Shown: positions 7,903 through 16,741, counted from the stretch's first letter. The stretch: DNA of 25,610 nt from Thioalkalivibrio nitratireducens (GCA_011390385.1 JAABSN010000029.1:1-25610); one strand, 5' to 3'. Notes: generated by a model from the sequence alone, not told the origin. Program-made: numbers and translations.

Positions 7903-8367
7903 TCAAGCGGGTCGGTGCTGTTCAGGGCGAAGCCGAGGCATGAAGTAGTCGTCGGCAGCATCTAGGTCCACCGGGTTGCCGGCGGCATCGATCAGCGGCT
8001 GTTCGAAGTCCTTCCATCCCCGCAACCCGGTCTTCAGACTGAACACCTTCTGGTACCCAAGAAGACGCAGATTGGCCCCGGCAAGCAAGCTGCGGTTGCC
8101 AGAGCGGCAGACCAGAACCACATCGCGATCCCGGGCCTGCACCAGCTCCGGAACGGTTTCCTCGTAATCCCATTCGCTGGCCGATTCGATGATGCCGCGC
8201 GGGACGTTGAGCGACCCCTCGATGTGCATCGCTGAAAACTCATAGGGTTCGCGTACATCCACGACCAATGTACTCGGGTTGCTGGCCAGTTTCTCCTCGA
8301 GATCCCAAGGCATCAGCTCCGACACGGTGCTGCAGCAATCATTGACGAGATCCATGAACCTCTTCAT
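7903..8367 (-). CDS. Single-domain rhodanese (sulfurtransferase)
   Basis: Predicted cytosolic sulfurtransferase, 154 residues, moving sulfane sulfur onto an acceptor thiol through a cysteine persulfide. Motifs in order are VVDVREPYEF (35-44), H48-I49 in the AMHIEGSLNVP segment, and the active-site loop CRSGNRS with C87. The loop of six residues from the cysteine is the usual length for sulfur-transfer rhodaneses rather than Cdc25-like phosphatases. The start at 8367 is set by a strong ribosome site (GGAGGA) a few bases upstream; an upstream in-frame codon at 8442 lacks one. It is the first gene of the leftward unit with the DsbA-like protein and the lipoprotein. Extra cysteines C11-C12 near the N-terminus are noteworthy. 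In a sulfur oxidiser it could feed a TusA/DsrE relay, but that is inference. Confidence 0.9.
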   Translation of the reverse strand: MKRFMDLVNDCCSTVSELMPWDLEEKLASNPSTLVVDVREPYEFSAMHIEGSLNVPRGIIESASEWDYEETVPELVQARDRDVVLVCRSGNRSLLAGANLRLLGYQKVFSLKTGLRGWKDFEQPLIDAAGNPVDLDAADDYFMPRLRPEQHRPA

Positions 8368-8872
8368 TCGTTCCTCCGATGAGCAGATAACGCCTCGTGT
8401 GGACGATCGGTTGGCTTGAAAATCCCTCGGGGCGCGGCCCAATCAAAACGGGAACAGGCCCGCCCTGCACTCCAGTCTTCCCGACCCCCGAACGGTGCAA
8501 TTCGCTGCGCTCATTGGCACCCTACGCCTTTCAGCATCCTCGAATCCGGGCCATGACATCTGCCATAAAGCGGAAAGTCCCGCAGAGGCGCCCTGCCCCA
8601 CCATGAATGAATGGCACGGCGTTGCTACCGGCGCTGGTCTCACATCCGTTCAAAATCAGCACTGCCTTGCGGGTGTCCAAGGCGAACATTGCACCATGCT
8701 ACCGAGCACGCCCGGAGCCAATGGATCGCCACCTCCCGCCATGCTGCACCCGCGCCTAGAGGCCACGCTCCTCGCGATGACGGCGTTGATCTGTACCTTC
8801 GCCCCGCCGGCACTTCTTGGCGAAGGGAACTTTTGCACGTAAGCACCGATCCGGCAGGCCTGAAACGGCCGA
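8368..8872. other. Non-coding gap with a dispersed repeat copy
   Basis: About 500 bases between the DsrS-like stop and the rhodanese start. It contains the repeat copy at 8490-8526 and a FtsK-orienting octamer at 8591-8598 (minus-strand GGGCAGGG). Open frames here resemble nothing known and are not called. A CTTCGCC/GGCGAAG pair near 8799-8825 could form a hairpin but has no T run. Confidence 0.5.
8490..8526. repeat. Second copy of the repeat end found at 72-108
   Basis: This 37-base segment matches 72-108 at 36 positions, in the same orientation; the single difference is GGTGC for GGCGC near its left end. Similarity fades out over the next 15 bases (CCTTTCAG against GCTTTCAT). The partner inverted end seen at 1-11 is not found here, so this is a half-unit. 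Confidence 0.65.
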
Positions 8873-10000
8873 CTACGGTGCAAGACGGTCGAGGTGCGGG
8901 AATAGCCCATCCGTCACCGGCTCCAAAGCACTGCGCAGCCCGGAACCGACAGCGTCGGTGTTACCAAAAATCGGCGCCAGCAGCGGCTCGCCCACCAGGC
9001 CGAAAACGAGCAGGCTTTCGAGCAGCGGCTGATCCTCCACCGGCATCGCCTCGCGCAGGGCCCTGAAACAGCGGCATTGTTCTGGCGTGTCCGGGCATTC
9101 GTCGAGGCGCCCGGCATCCGCCAGCAGCGATTCCATTCGCCGGTGGCCCGCGCGGTTGGGTCTCACGGAAGCAAAATAGGCCTCGATCGCCTCGAACAGG
9201 TGCACGACGACCCCTTGATCGGTGCATTTCGAGAGCGCAAGGCGCACGGTACCCAGATACGTCTGCCCTGAAGCGTCCAGCACACGCAGAAGCTGGCGAG
9301 CAAACGGATTATCCTCTTCAATGGCTGCCTGGAGGATCGGTATCAGGGCAGCAAGACGCGGATGCGGGATTCCGGGCTCGGGCAACGCATCGGGGCTGGT
9401 CTTGAGAAAGCCAACCCGGTAAGCCGTCCGCCGCTGGCCTTTTTTCCATAGCTCCTGGCAGACATCGTCGGCAATGAGCCCCGGTTGCAGCACCAGGCGT
9501 ACCGATTCCACCATGTTCGCCGGTCTTTCCTCATAAGCCAGGAATTCGACCAGGAATTCCGCGAGCTGCGGCCCCATTTTCCCCCGTACCACGGTCTCCC
9601 TCTTGAGCATGGCGCGAGCATGCTCCGGGGATTGCAGGAGCCACCAGGCCCGACTCGCCAACTCGTCAGTCAGGCCGTTGGCGTGAACCACCGCAGCCAG
9701 AGCCTCGGATTCTCCCAGTTTCAGCAAACCGGCAAGGCTTTCGGTGCGTGCATGCCCCATACGGGTCCAGCGTTTCAGGTAGGCGGGGTACCCGTGCGGA
9801 ACCCCGAGGACACTACTCGAAATCATTTCCCGTACCCGGCGCAGGTAGGCATCGTCCGGGCAATTGGGATTCAGTGGAATACGGGCTTCGCCACGGCCGG
9901 TCAGGGCGTGGATGGTCATCTTGCCCTCGTCGATCCGCAGGGCCTGCAGATCCTGTTTCAGCAAAACGTTCAGACGCAGGCTGTCTTCGGGGGTCAGCAT
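8873..10000 (-). CDS. dsrS: DsrS-like sulfur-metabolism protein
   Basis: Soluble 375-residue protein with no membrane segment or signal peptide. From memory of the family it resembles DsrS, the last gene product of the Allochromatium vinosum dsr cluster: the start LTPEDSLRLNVLL, then LRIDEGKM, YLKRWTRMG, GLTDELASRAWW, ESVRLVLQPGLI, and the C-terminal VGEPLLAPIFGNTDA. DsrS is cytosolic and has been linked to control of dsr gene expression after transcription; its biochemistry is not known. The helical, repeat-like character is the only structural hint seen here. The ATG at 10000 lies three bases after the VWA gene stop, so translation is probably coupled. No other dsr genes are in the window. 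The assignment rests on remembered sequence similarity and should be checked by profile search. Confidence 0.65.
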   Translation of the reverse strand: MLTPEDSLRLNVLLKQDLQALRIDEGKMTIHALTGRGEARIPLNPNCPDDAYLRRVREMISSSVLGVPHGYPAYLKRWTRMGHARTESLAGLLKLGESEALAAVVHANGLTDELASRAWWLLQSPEHARAMLKRETVVRGKMGPQLAEFLVEFLAYEERPANMVESVRLVLQPGLIADDVCQELWKKGQRRTAYRVGFLKTSPDALPEPGIPHPRLAALIPILQAAIEEDNPFARQLLRVLDASGQTYLGTVRLALSKCTDQGVVVHLFEAIEAYFASVRPNRAGHRRMESLLADAGRLDECPDTPEQCRCFRALREAMPVEDQPLLESLLVFGLVGEPLLAPIFGNTDAVGSGLRSALEPVTDGLFPHLDRLAP

Positions 10001-10003
10001 GGA

Positions 10004-11263
10004 TCAATTCAACTGGATGCGCTGGCCCCAGGGCACCGGCGCCTTGCCCTTGACCAGCCAGATTACGGGGCAGTGCGGCGGGGTCTTCGGAAAAGACCCT
10101 TCGGCATCGGTGAAGTAGACCATCAGGTCCGGTTCCCGGTCGAGTGTCCCCACCCAATCGAACACGGGTCGAAAATCCGTGCCCCCGCCCCCCGTGAACG
10201 CTGCCGGCATCATCAGCGGCTCCCAGGCCTCGAAGGTCCAGGGTCCATCCGGACACAACCGTTCGTCACAGGCCTGCAAAACCACGCGCGCCCTGAGCTG
10301 GCCCTTGATGGCGTCGATTTCCGACACGAACTCGAACATTTCCTCGCTCGATATCGAACCACTGGTATCCACTGCGACGACCAGTTCGAGCTGGTGGCTG
10401 CGCAGACTCGGCAGGATGGCGGGTTCGCCGCGGCGCGACGAGGGTCGGGTATAGCTGTAGTCGTCGCGAGCCTGAGCCGTCATGTAGTGTGCCAACAGCA
10501 TCCGCCACGGAAGCTTCGGTTCGAGCACGTAGTCGACCAGGCGGGCGAGGTCCCCGCCGAGCTTGCCGGCCTGCATCGCCTGCTGTGCCGCACCGGCGAG
10601 GCGCTGCTTCCACTGCACCTCCAGCGTTTCGCGCTCCTGGGCACTCAGCGGCGGGGGTTCGTGGGCGCCTTCCTGGTTTTCGTCGACGCCATCCTGCGGC
10701 TGCGCGTTGTCATCGGTCTCCGTCTGCGGTCTCTGACCCTGCCCCTCTTCATCGTCCTGTTCCTGCTCGGGCGGAGGCGGTTCCTGGCCCTTTCCTTCCT
10801 GCTGTTCCTCGGGCTTGTCGTGAAGGTTTTCGTCGTTGGTGGAATCGTTCTCGTTGTCCTGTAACAGTGGATAGATTTCTTCCGCCGTCATGCCTTCGTA
10901 TTCGTGGCTGTACAGTGCTCCGGGCGGCGCGGTCAGACCATCGTGGATCAGGATCGGATTGATCGCGAAATCACACGCGAGGTCCCAGAGGTGTCTGACC
11001 CGATGACCGCGCCGCGCGAAATGCAGCAACGCACAGTGCAGCGCTTCCTGGGCAAGGACGAACTGGGTTTCCGCAAGGGAGAGGTGCCCGATGTACTCGG
11101 CGTTGTAGTAGAGCTTGCGAGCGTCGGTGAACGTCGTCCGGCACCAGTCCGAGCGCGCCGGCTGTAACGGCAGACGCAGCACAAGTGCGCCGAGGAAAGG
11201 CTTGTCGATGATCAATCGGGTGCGGGCGGCTGCCAGCTTGGTCTCGACATCGAGCTTCAACAC
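10004..11263 (-). CDS. VWA-like DUF2201 putative metallopeptidase
   Basis: Cytosolic 419-residue protein with three parts. Residues 1-135 form a DUF2201-type N-domain (LYYNAEY, LWDLACDFAINPIL, GMTAEEIY). Residues 136-208 are a highly acidic, Gln/Pro-rich linker of low complexity. The C-terminal part is a VWA-like domain with a MIDAS metal site: DTSGS (299-303), the Thr of GGGGTDF (358-364) and D386 in YFTDAEG. The N-domain normally carries a zinc-binding HExxH; here it reads QEALH (72-76), with Gln in place of the first His. Peptidase activity is therefore doubtful. The GTG start at 11263 follows GGGAGGA ten bases upstream, 18 bases after the MoxR stop. MoxR-VWA pairs generally act as ATP-driven chaperones that activate or insert metal into partner enzymes, and this pair likely works together. 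Confidence 0.88.
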   Translation of the reverse strand: MLKLDVETKLAAARTRLIIDKPFLGALVLRLPLQPARSDWCRTTFTDARKLYYNAEYIGHLSLAETQFVLAQEALHCALLHFARRGHRVRHLWDLACDFAINPILIHDGLTAPPGALYSHEYEGMTAEEIYPLLQDNENDSTNDENLHDKPEEQQEGKGQEPPPPEQEQDDEEGQGQRPQTETDDNAQPQDGVDENQEGAHEPPPLSAQERETLEVQWKQRLAGAAQQAMQAGKLGGDLARLVDYVLEPKLPWRMLLAHYMTAQARDDYSYTRPSSRRGEPAILPSLRSHQLELVVAVDTSGSISSEEMFEFVSEIDAIKGQLRARVVLQACDERLCPDGPWTFEAWEPLMMPAAFTGGGGTDFRPVFDWVGTLDREPDLMVYFTDAEGSFPKTPPHCPVIWLVKGKAPVPWGQRIQLN

Positions 11264-11281
11264 GGGCGCAGGGTCCTCCCG

Positions 11282-12328
11282 TCAGGCGTCGTAGAGCATC
11301 AAATCAGCCACCTGCTCGGACCATGCGGCGAATTCGGGTACCGAAAAGAGTTCGTCGCCAAGCGCCCGATGCATGTCGGTCACCATCATGATACCCATCT
11401 CGCGCTGAGGGAAAGTCCCGGCATAGTTGAGGATATGGCCCTGGATCTCCGCCGCGTTCGTACCACCCTGGGCGCGAATCGCACGCCCCACCAGTGCGGC
11501 CGCCACTGCGTACTGGAGATCGATTTCACGAGGAGCGGCAACGGGCTGCCCACGGACGATGGCGTCGAGGTCGGGCATCTGATCGAGATGGGCAATGAAC
11601 GCATTCAATTCGATACCGGCGGCCTGCCCCACGCAGGCCTGCAACGAGCCGCTGAGCAGTTCGGGATACGCCTCGAATTTCTGCAAGGCCCGGTGCGCGA
11701 ATTCCCAGGAACGCGGCGACGGGAATGCGACGGGATTGTGTGCGGGATCGAACTCGAACAGGAGATCCGGGCGGAAGCGGATGAAGGCAATGATCCGGTC
11801 ATCGATTCCCCGCGCGTAGGCCCACGCTGCCCAGTCATCGACGTTGAGTTCAACCTCGAAGTGCGAAAAGCGGTTGGCCAGCGGTGCCGGCATCGTGTAA
11901 GTCACGCCACGGTCGCCCTGACGGTTGCCTGCGGCGAAGATCGCCCAGCCTTCCGGAACCTCGTAGGCACCCAGGCGGCGATCCAGAATCAGCTGATACG
12001 CGGCCGCTGAAACGCTTGGCGGCGCCGACGTGATTTCATCCAGGAACAGCACCCCGGAGATGCCCTGACGCTCGATGTCCGGGAGCATCGATGGCACCGC
12101 CCACTCGACCAGGTCGCCGTTCTTGAACGGAATGCCCCGAAGGTCCGACGGTTCCATCTGCGACAGACGGATGTCAATCAGCGGAACACCATTGCGCCCG
12201 GCCACTTCCGCAATCATCTGGGACTTGCCCACACCAGGAGGTCCCCAAAGCATCACCGGGGTATGGTGCCCTTCCCGGGTGCTGGCGAACTCGCGGTCGA
12301 GTACTTGCAGCAAGTGCGCTGGTCGCAT
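11282..12328 (-). CDS. MoxR-family AAA+ ATPase
   Basis: Cytosolic 348-residue AAA+ ATPase of the MoxR type. Walker A is GPPGVGKS (29-36), Walker B is VLFLDE (93-98), sensor 1 includes N135 in AAGNRQGD, and R153 in ANRFSHFEV lies where the arginine finger is expected. The start at 12328 is fixed by GGAGGAG six bases upstream; the longer frame to 12400 has no ribosome site. It is the first gene of a leftward three-gene unit with the VWA and DsrS-like genes. MoxR proteins form rings that remodel specific client complexes with a VWA partner (CbbQ/CbbO and NorQ/NorD are known examples). The DsrS-like neighbour suggests a client in sulfur oxidation, which is inference only. Confidence 0.9.
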   Translation of the reverse strand: MRPAHLLQVLDREFASTREGHHTPVMLWGPPGVGKSQMIAEVAGRNGVPLIDIRLSQMEPSDLRGIPFKNGDLVEWAVPSMLPDIERQGISGVLFLDEITSAPPSVSAAAYQLILDRRLGAYEVPEGWAIFAAGNRQGDRGVTYTMPAPLANRFSHFEVELNVDDWAAWAYARGIDDRIIAFIRFRPDLLFEFDPAHNPVAFPSPRSWEFAHRALQKFEAYPELLSGSLQACVGQAAGIELNAFIAHLDQMPDLDAIVRGQPVAAPREIDLQYAVAAALVGRAIRAQGGTNAAEIQGHILNYAGTFPQREMGIMMVTDMHRALGDELFSVPEFAAWSEQVADLMLYDA

Positions 12329-12494
12329 CGCTCCTCCAATGGTTCTTCTCGTAAATCCAGGAACGGCACCCCGGCGGGGTCCGTCGCGGGCCATGGGCAA
12401 TGATCGCCGAGCATCGGACCACCCCGGGAATCATGCATCCAGTGTGCTGGGTTGCCCTCGGACCAGCTCGCGGCCCGGATCCAGCCCGGGGAGA

Positions 12495-15400
12495 CTACGT
12501 TTTTCGGCGCATGATTTCCACTCGGCCCCCAAACGCGACGGTCTTCTCCCCACGAGACTCCCTGGTACCCCAGACCAGCAGTACGGGTGTCACCAGCAGG
12601 GTCAGGGGCGTCGCCACCAACAGGCCGCCGGAGATGGCTGTCGCCAACTGCACCCAATACTGGGTCGAGGGTGCACCCAAGGTGATGTCCCTGCCGATGA
12701 AGTCCACGGTCACCGCGAAGACCATGGGCATCAGCCCGAAAATCGTGGTCAGCGTTGTCAACAGCACCGGCCGCAAGCGCTGGGCTCCCGTGCGCAGGGC
12801 CGCGTCCACTGCCTCGATACCCTGCTCCCGTAGTCGGTTGAAGGTGTCGATCAGGACGATGTTGTTGTTGACCACGATCCCCGCGAGTGCGATCACGCCC
12901 ACACCGCTCATGACGATCCCGAACGGTTCCTGGCGCAGCAGCAGACCGAGCAGTACGCCCGCGGTGGAGAACATGATGGCCGATAGAACCAGCACCGCCT
13001 GGTAAAGACTGTTGAACTGGGTCACCAGAATCACGAACATCAGGAACACCGACAACAGGAAGGCCATGCCCAGAAAACCGACCGCCTCGGCCTGTTCCTC
13101 TGCCTGCCCCCGAAAACGGACCTTTGCGCCATCTGACACCGGATCGGCGGCCAATGCCGCCTCCAGGCGACGTACCTGACTGTCCACGAGATGCCCCGAC
13201 GCGGCGTCGGCGGTGATGGTGAAGGTCCGCTCCCCGTCGATGCGCTTGATGATCCCCGTCTTGGGGGCCGGCTTGAACTCGACGAAGTTCACGATCGGGA
13301 TCAGACCGAAGGCAGTCGGCACGCGAAGGTCCACCAACCGTCCCAGGTTGCGCTCATCGAAGGGAAACCGGACCCGGATATCCACCTCCTCATCGGAGTC
13401 CTCCGGCCGGTAGCCACCGAGCCGAATGCCCTGCGTCACCATCTGCACTGCATTTCCAAGCAGTCCGATATCGGCCCCGTAACGGGCCGCCTCCCGGTGA
13501 TCGACCTCGACCCGCAACTCGACCCCCAGCAGGGACCGGTCATCCTCCACATCCACGAAGCCGCCGAGTCCATCCATCAGACGCCGCACATGCGCCACGG
13601 CGTCCTCCAGCAGCCCAGCGTCACGACCCGAGATCTCCACCTGGATGGGCTTGCCCATCTGGGGCCCCCCCTCCTGTTCCCGGAACTGCAGCAGAATCCC
13701 GGGCAGGTCAGCCGTTTCCCTGCGCAGCCGTTCCAGGATTTCCGCCGCCGGCTGGCGCAGCCGCCAGTCCACCAGTTCCAGCTGGATGATTCCAATTACG
13801 TCCTCGGCGTAGTCCGCCATCAGGCGGGCTCGTGGCACCCCGATGGTGCGGGCGTAGACAGTCCGGATCTCTGGCACCGCCAACAGCCGTTGCTCCACAC
13901 TGCGCACCAGCGTATCGGCTTCCCAGACCGAGAGATCCCCCCGGGCCTGAATCTGTACTTGGGCGAAGCGTGGTTCCACATGGGGAAAGAACTCCACCCC
14001 CCGGCCAAACTCGAGGTAGGCTGCGAAGACCGCCACCAGCAATAGCAGTGCCACCGCCAGCGTGTGACCCGGACGCGCCACCATCCGGCTCAGCAGGCCG
14101 ATGTAGTGCGCGGTGAAGCCATCGACCCGTGAAAAATCGCCACGCTCCGCCGCCAGGATCCGCTCAACCTGCTCGGGCCGGCTGGAATCCCGCGCCCCGA
14201 GAAGACTTCCCAGTACCGGGATGAATATCAGCGCCATCAGCAGCGACGCCGTCAGTGTTACCAGTACCGTGGCCGGCAGAAAGAACATGAATTCTCCGAC
14301 CATTCCGGGCCAGAAGAGCATGGGCAGGAACACCGCCAGTGTGGTGGCCGTAGAGGCAATGACCGGCCAGGACATGCGTATCGACGCACGCTGGAAGGCC
14401 TCGCGGCGATCAAGCCCCTCGGCGAGATAGCGGTCTGCCTGCTCCACCACGACGATGGCGCCATCCACCAGCATACCGACCACCAGAATCAACGAGAACA
14501 GCACCACGATGTTCAACGTGAAACCGAGCAACTGGATCGCCAGAATACCGCCCAGGAAGGCCCCGGGGATCGCCAGGCCCACGAGCCAGGACGAGCGCCC
14601 GCCGAGGGCCGCGACGATCGTCAGCATCACCAGCAGGATGGCAGTGATCACGTTGTTCTCGAGGTCACCCAGGAGATCCCGGACGTCCTGCGCCATATCC
14701 TGCAGGTGGTCCACGCGCACCGTCTCCGGCCAGTCCGCGCTGGCGGCATCGATCACGGCGCGCGCCTCGGCGACGGTATCGAGGATATTGGCGCCTGCCC
14801 GCTTGCGGATCTCCAGCGCCACCGCCGGCTGGCCGTTGATCCGTGCGAAGCCTTCGGGGTCCTTGAATCCGCGCCGGCCGGTGGCCACATCGCCGAAAGT
14901 CACCACCGTAGCGTTTTCCACCTTCACCGGAAGTTCAAGCACGTCTTCCAGCGATTCGATCACCCCCGGCACCTTCAGCGTCACCCGCCCCGCACCGGTA
15001 TCCATCGCCCCGGCCGCGACCAGGCGATTGTTGCGCTCGATCGCTTCGATCAACTGCTGGTATGGGAGCCGGTAGGTTTCCATGACCAGCGGCTCGACCA
15101 TCACTTCCAGCACATCCTCGCGATCGCCACCGATGCGTACCTCCAGCACGCCCGGCAATGCCTCCAGCTGATCACGAAGGTCACGAGCGATGCGCACCAG
15201 ACTTCGCTCCGGCACCGGGCCGGAGACCGTGGACACCAGTACGGGGAACAGCGACAGGTCAACCTCCATCACCTGCGGCTCGTCCGTACCCGGCGGCAAC
15301 TGACCCTTCGCCAGATCCACCTTTTCCCGCACATCCGCCATGGCCCGACGGTTGTCATACCCCGCCTCGAAATCCAGCCGGATCAGTGCGAACCCCTCCC

Positions 15401-15656
15401 CGGCCCGCGCCACCAATTCCTTCAGACCCGCCACCGGCTGCAGTTCGCGTTCGAGGGGCCGCACCAACAGACGCTCGCTGTCCTCCGGGGCGATGCCCGA
15501 GTAGGTCACGGAAACGAAGAAGATCGGGATATCGATATCCGGAGCCGATTCCTTTGGAATCATCACATAGGAGGCGCCCCCGGCGGTCAACAGCAGCAGC
15601 AACACGAGCAGCACCGTCCGGCTGCGTCCGATCGCCGCCTCGATGATGGCCTTCAT
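12495..15656 (-). CDS. RND-family efflux permease
   Basis: Inner-membrane proton-driven transporter of the AcrB/HAE1 type, 1053 residues from the ATG at 15656. It has the N-terminal transmembrane helix (residues 13-33) and a large first periplasmic loop beginning PKESAPDIDIP. A helix bundle around 336-405 and the second half of the duplicated fold follow. In the fourth helix GMLVDGAIVVVEQ carries D398, equivalent to the first proton-relay Asp of AcrB; the adjacent second Asp is Gly here, as in many non-enteric RND pumps. The start overlaps the adaptor stop as ATGA, so the pair is translationally coupled. No outer-membrane channel gene is adjacent, so a shared TolC-like channel would be needed. 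Substrate cannot be told. Confidence 0.93.
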   Translation of the reverse strand: MKAIIEAAIGRSRTVLLVLLLLLTAGGASYVMIPKESAPDIDIPIFFVSVTYSGIAPEDSERLLVRPLERELQPVAGLKELVARAGEGFALIRLDFEAGYDNRRAMADVREKVDLAKGQLPPGTDEPQVMEVDLSLFPVLVSTVSGPVPERSLVRIARDLRDQLEALPGVLEVRIGGDREDVLEVMVEPLVMETYRLPYQQLIEAIERNNRLVAAGAMDTGAGRVTLKVPGVIESLEDVLELPVKVENATVVTFGDVATGRRGFKDPEGFARINGQPAVALEIRKRAGANILDTVAEARAVIDAASADWPETVRVDHLQDMAQDVRDLLGDLENNVITAILLVMLTIVAALGGRSSWLVGLAIPGAFLGGILAIQLLGFTLNIVVLFSLILVVGMLVDGAIVVVEQADRYLAEGLDRREAFQRASIRMSWPVIASTATTLAVFLPMLFWPGMVGEFMFFLPATVLVTLTASLLMALIFIPVLGSLLGARDSSRPEQVERILAAERGDFSRVDGFTAHYIGLLSRMVARPGHTLAVALLLLVAVFAAYLEFGRGVEFFPHVEPRFAQVQIQARGDLSVWEADTLVRSVEQRLLAVPEIRTVYARTIGVPRARLMADYAEDVIGIIQLELVDWRLRQPAAEILERLRRETADLPGILLQFREQEGGPQMGKPIQVEISGRDAGLLEDAVAHVRRLMDGLGGFVDVEDDRSLLGVELRVEVDHREAARYGADIGLLGNAVQMVTQGIRLGGYRPEDSDEEVDIRVRFPFDERNLGRLVDLRVPTAFGLIPIVNFVEFKPAPKTGIIKRIDGERTFTITADAASGHLVDSQVRRLEAALAADPVSDGAKVRFRGQAEEQAEAVGFLGMAFLLSVFLMFVILVTQFNSLYQAVLVLSAIMFSTAGVLLGLLLRQEPFGIVMSGVGVIALAGIVVNNNIVLIDTFNRLREQGIEAVDAALRTGAQRLRPVLLTTLTTIFGLMPMVFAVTVDFIGRDITLGAPSTQYWVQLATAISGGLLVATPLTLLVTPVLLVWGTRESRGEKTVAFGGRVEIMRRKT

Positions 15657-16741
15657 GGCGCCGGATCCGTTGCCTCTGCAACGACCCGGACCGGTTCGCC
15701 GACCGTGGCGAACCCCTGACCGACGGTGATGATACGGATCTCGTCGGGTAGGCCCGCCACCCATAGTCCGGTGACATCGGCCCGGACCGGGTCGATGGAA
15801 TGGAATTCCACCCGATCATCATCATCCACCGTCTTGATCCCGAGGCGTCCCTCCGAATCGAGAGTCACCAGTGCCGGCGAGATCCGGTGCGCCATGACCT
15901 CCTCCACCGGGATGCGCACCCGTACGCTGATGCCGGATGGGAGGTCGCGATCCGGGTTGTCCACCTCGATTTCGACTCGGAAGGTCCGGGTTGCAGTGTC
16001 GGCACGGGACGAGACATGCCGGACGGTGCCCTCCCGGATCTCCGCATCATTGAACTCGACCCGTGCCGGATCCCCGCGCCGCACCCGATAGATGCTGTGC
16101 TGAGGCACCTGGGCAACCGCCTTCAAAGGGTCGTTCTCGATGATTTCGGCGACCGGCGCACCAACGGACAGGTAATCGCCGACCTCGGCCTCACGTCGAT
16201 TCAGTATCCCGGCGATCGGTGCCCGGATCCGAGTGCGGTCGATATCCAGGCGCACGGATTCGCGTGCCGCACGTGCCGCCTCGAGCTCAGCGAGCACCGT
16301 GTCCACGCGCAACTGAGCCTGAAAGCCCTCGCGCGCCAGATCGGCAACCGCACGGTAGTCCGCTTCGTGGCCCGCGACAGCGGCTTCCGCCCGGCGCAGA
16401 CGCGCCTCCCGATCATCCATACCGATACGGGCAATCACGGTCCCGGTCTCCACGGCCGTGCCCAGCGCTGCCGGCGTTTCCAGCAAGCGCCCTTCTGTCT
16501 CGGCGCGTACCATGACCTGCTGATCAGGGAGGACCTCGCCCTGCAGCGTCAGCAGGCGTTCGATCGGGCTGGCGCGGCTGTGTCTCACGGCCACCGTTGG
16601 TGGCTCCGGCGCGGCTCGCGGCTCCACCGCCGCTGGCTCCCGAGTCAACATTCCGCTGGCAATCCAGCCAGCCAGGAGCACGGCGACCGCAAGGATGATC
16701 AGGGAGGATCGGTGGCGCGACAGAGCGGGTTTCAAGTCCAT
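15653..16741 (-). CDS. RND efflux periplasmic adaptor (HlyD/AcrA type)
   Basis: Membrane fusion protein of 362 residues anchored by one N-terminal helix (LIILAVAVLLAGWIASGML). It links the permease to an outer-membrane channel. A lipoyl-like half motif (LQGEVLPDQQVMVRAETEGRL) comes first. A helical hairpin region of about 60 residues rich in Ala, Glu and Arg follows, then the second lipoyl half (TRIRAPIAGILNRREAEVGDYLSVGAPV) and a beta-barrel domain. The ATG at 16741 is preferred over the GTG at 16759 because it puts a basic tail just before the helix, though its ribosome site is weak. Its stop overlaps the permease start by ATGA. No local regulator gene is present. Confidence 0.9.
   Translation of the reverse strand: MDLKPALSRHRSSLIILAVAVLLAGWIASGMLTREPAAVEPRAAPEPPTVAVRHSRASPIERLLTLQGEVLPDQQVMVRAETEGRLLETPAALGTAVETGTVIARIGMDDREARLRRAEAAVAGHEADYRAVADLAREGFQAQLRVDTVLAELEAARAARESVRLDIDRTRIRAPIAGILNRREAEVGDYLSVGAPVAEIIENDPLKAVAQVPQHSIYRVRRGDPARVEFNDAEIREGTVRHVSSRADTATRTFRVEIEVDNPDRDLPSGISVRVRIPVEEVMAHRISPALVTLDSEGRLGIKTVDDDDRVEFHSIDPVRADVTGLWVAGLPDEIRIITVGQGFATVGEPVRVVAEATDPAP

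Noticed and set aside
8799..8825. Hairpin CTTCGCC/GGCGAAG considered as a terminator for the upstream leftward gene
   Set aside because: The loop is long (about 13 bases) and there is no T run on either strand.
8495..8842. Open frame of 115 residues on the plus strand
   Set aside because: It begins inside the dispersed repeat, has no ribosome site and no family-like sequence.
9485..10864. Long open frame of 459 residues on the plus strand opposite the DsrS-like and VWA genes
   Set aside because: It is antisense to two well-supported genes; the sequence has the Arg/His/Gln-rich look of a GC-driven shadow frame.
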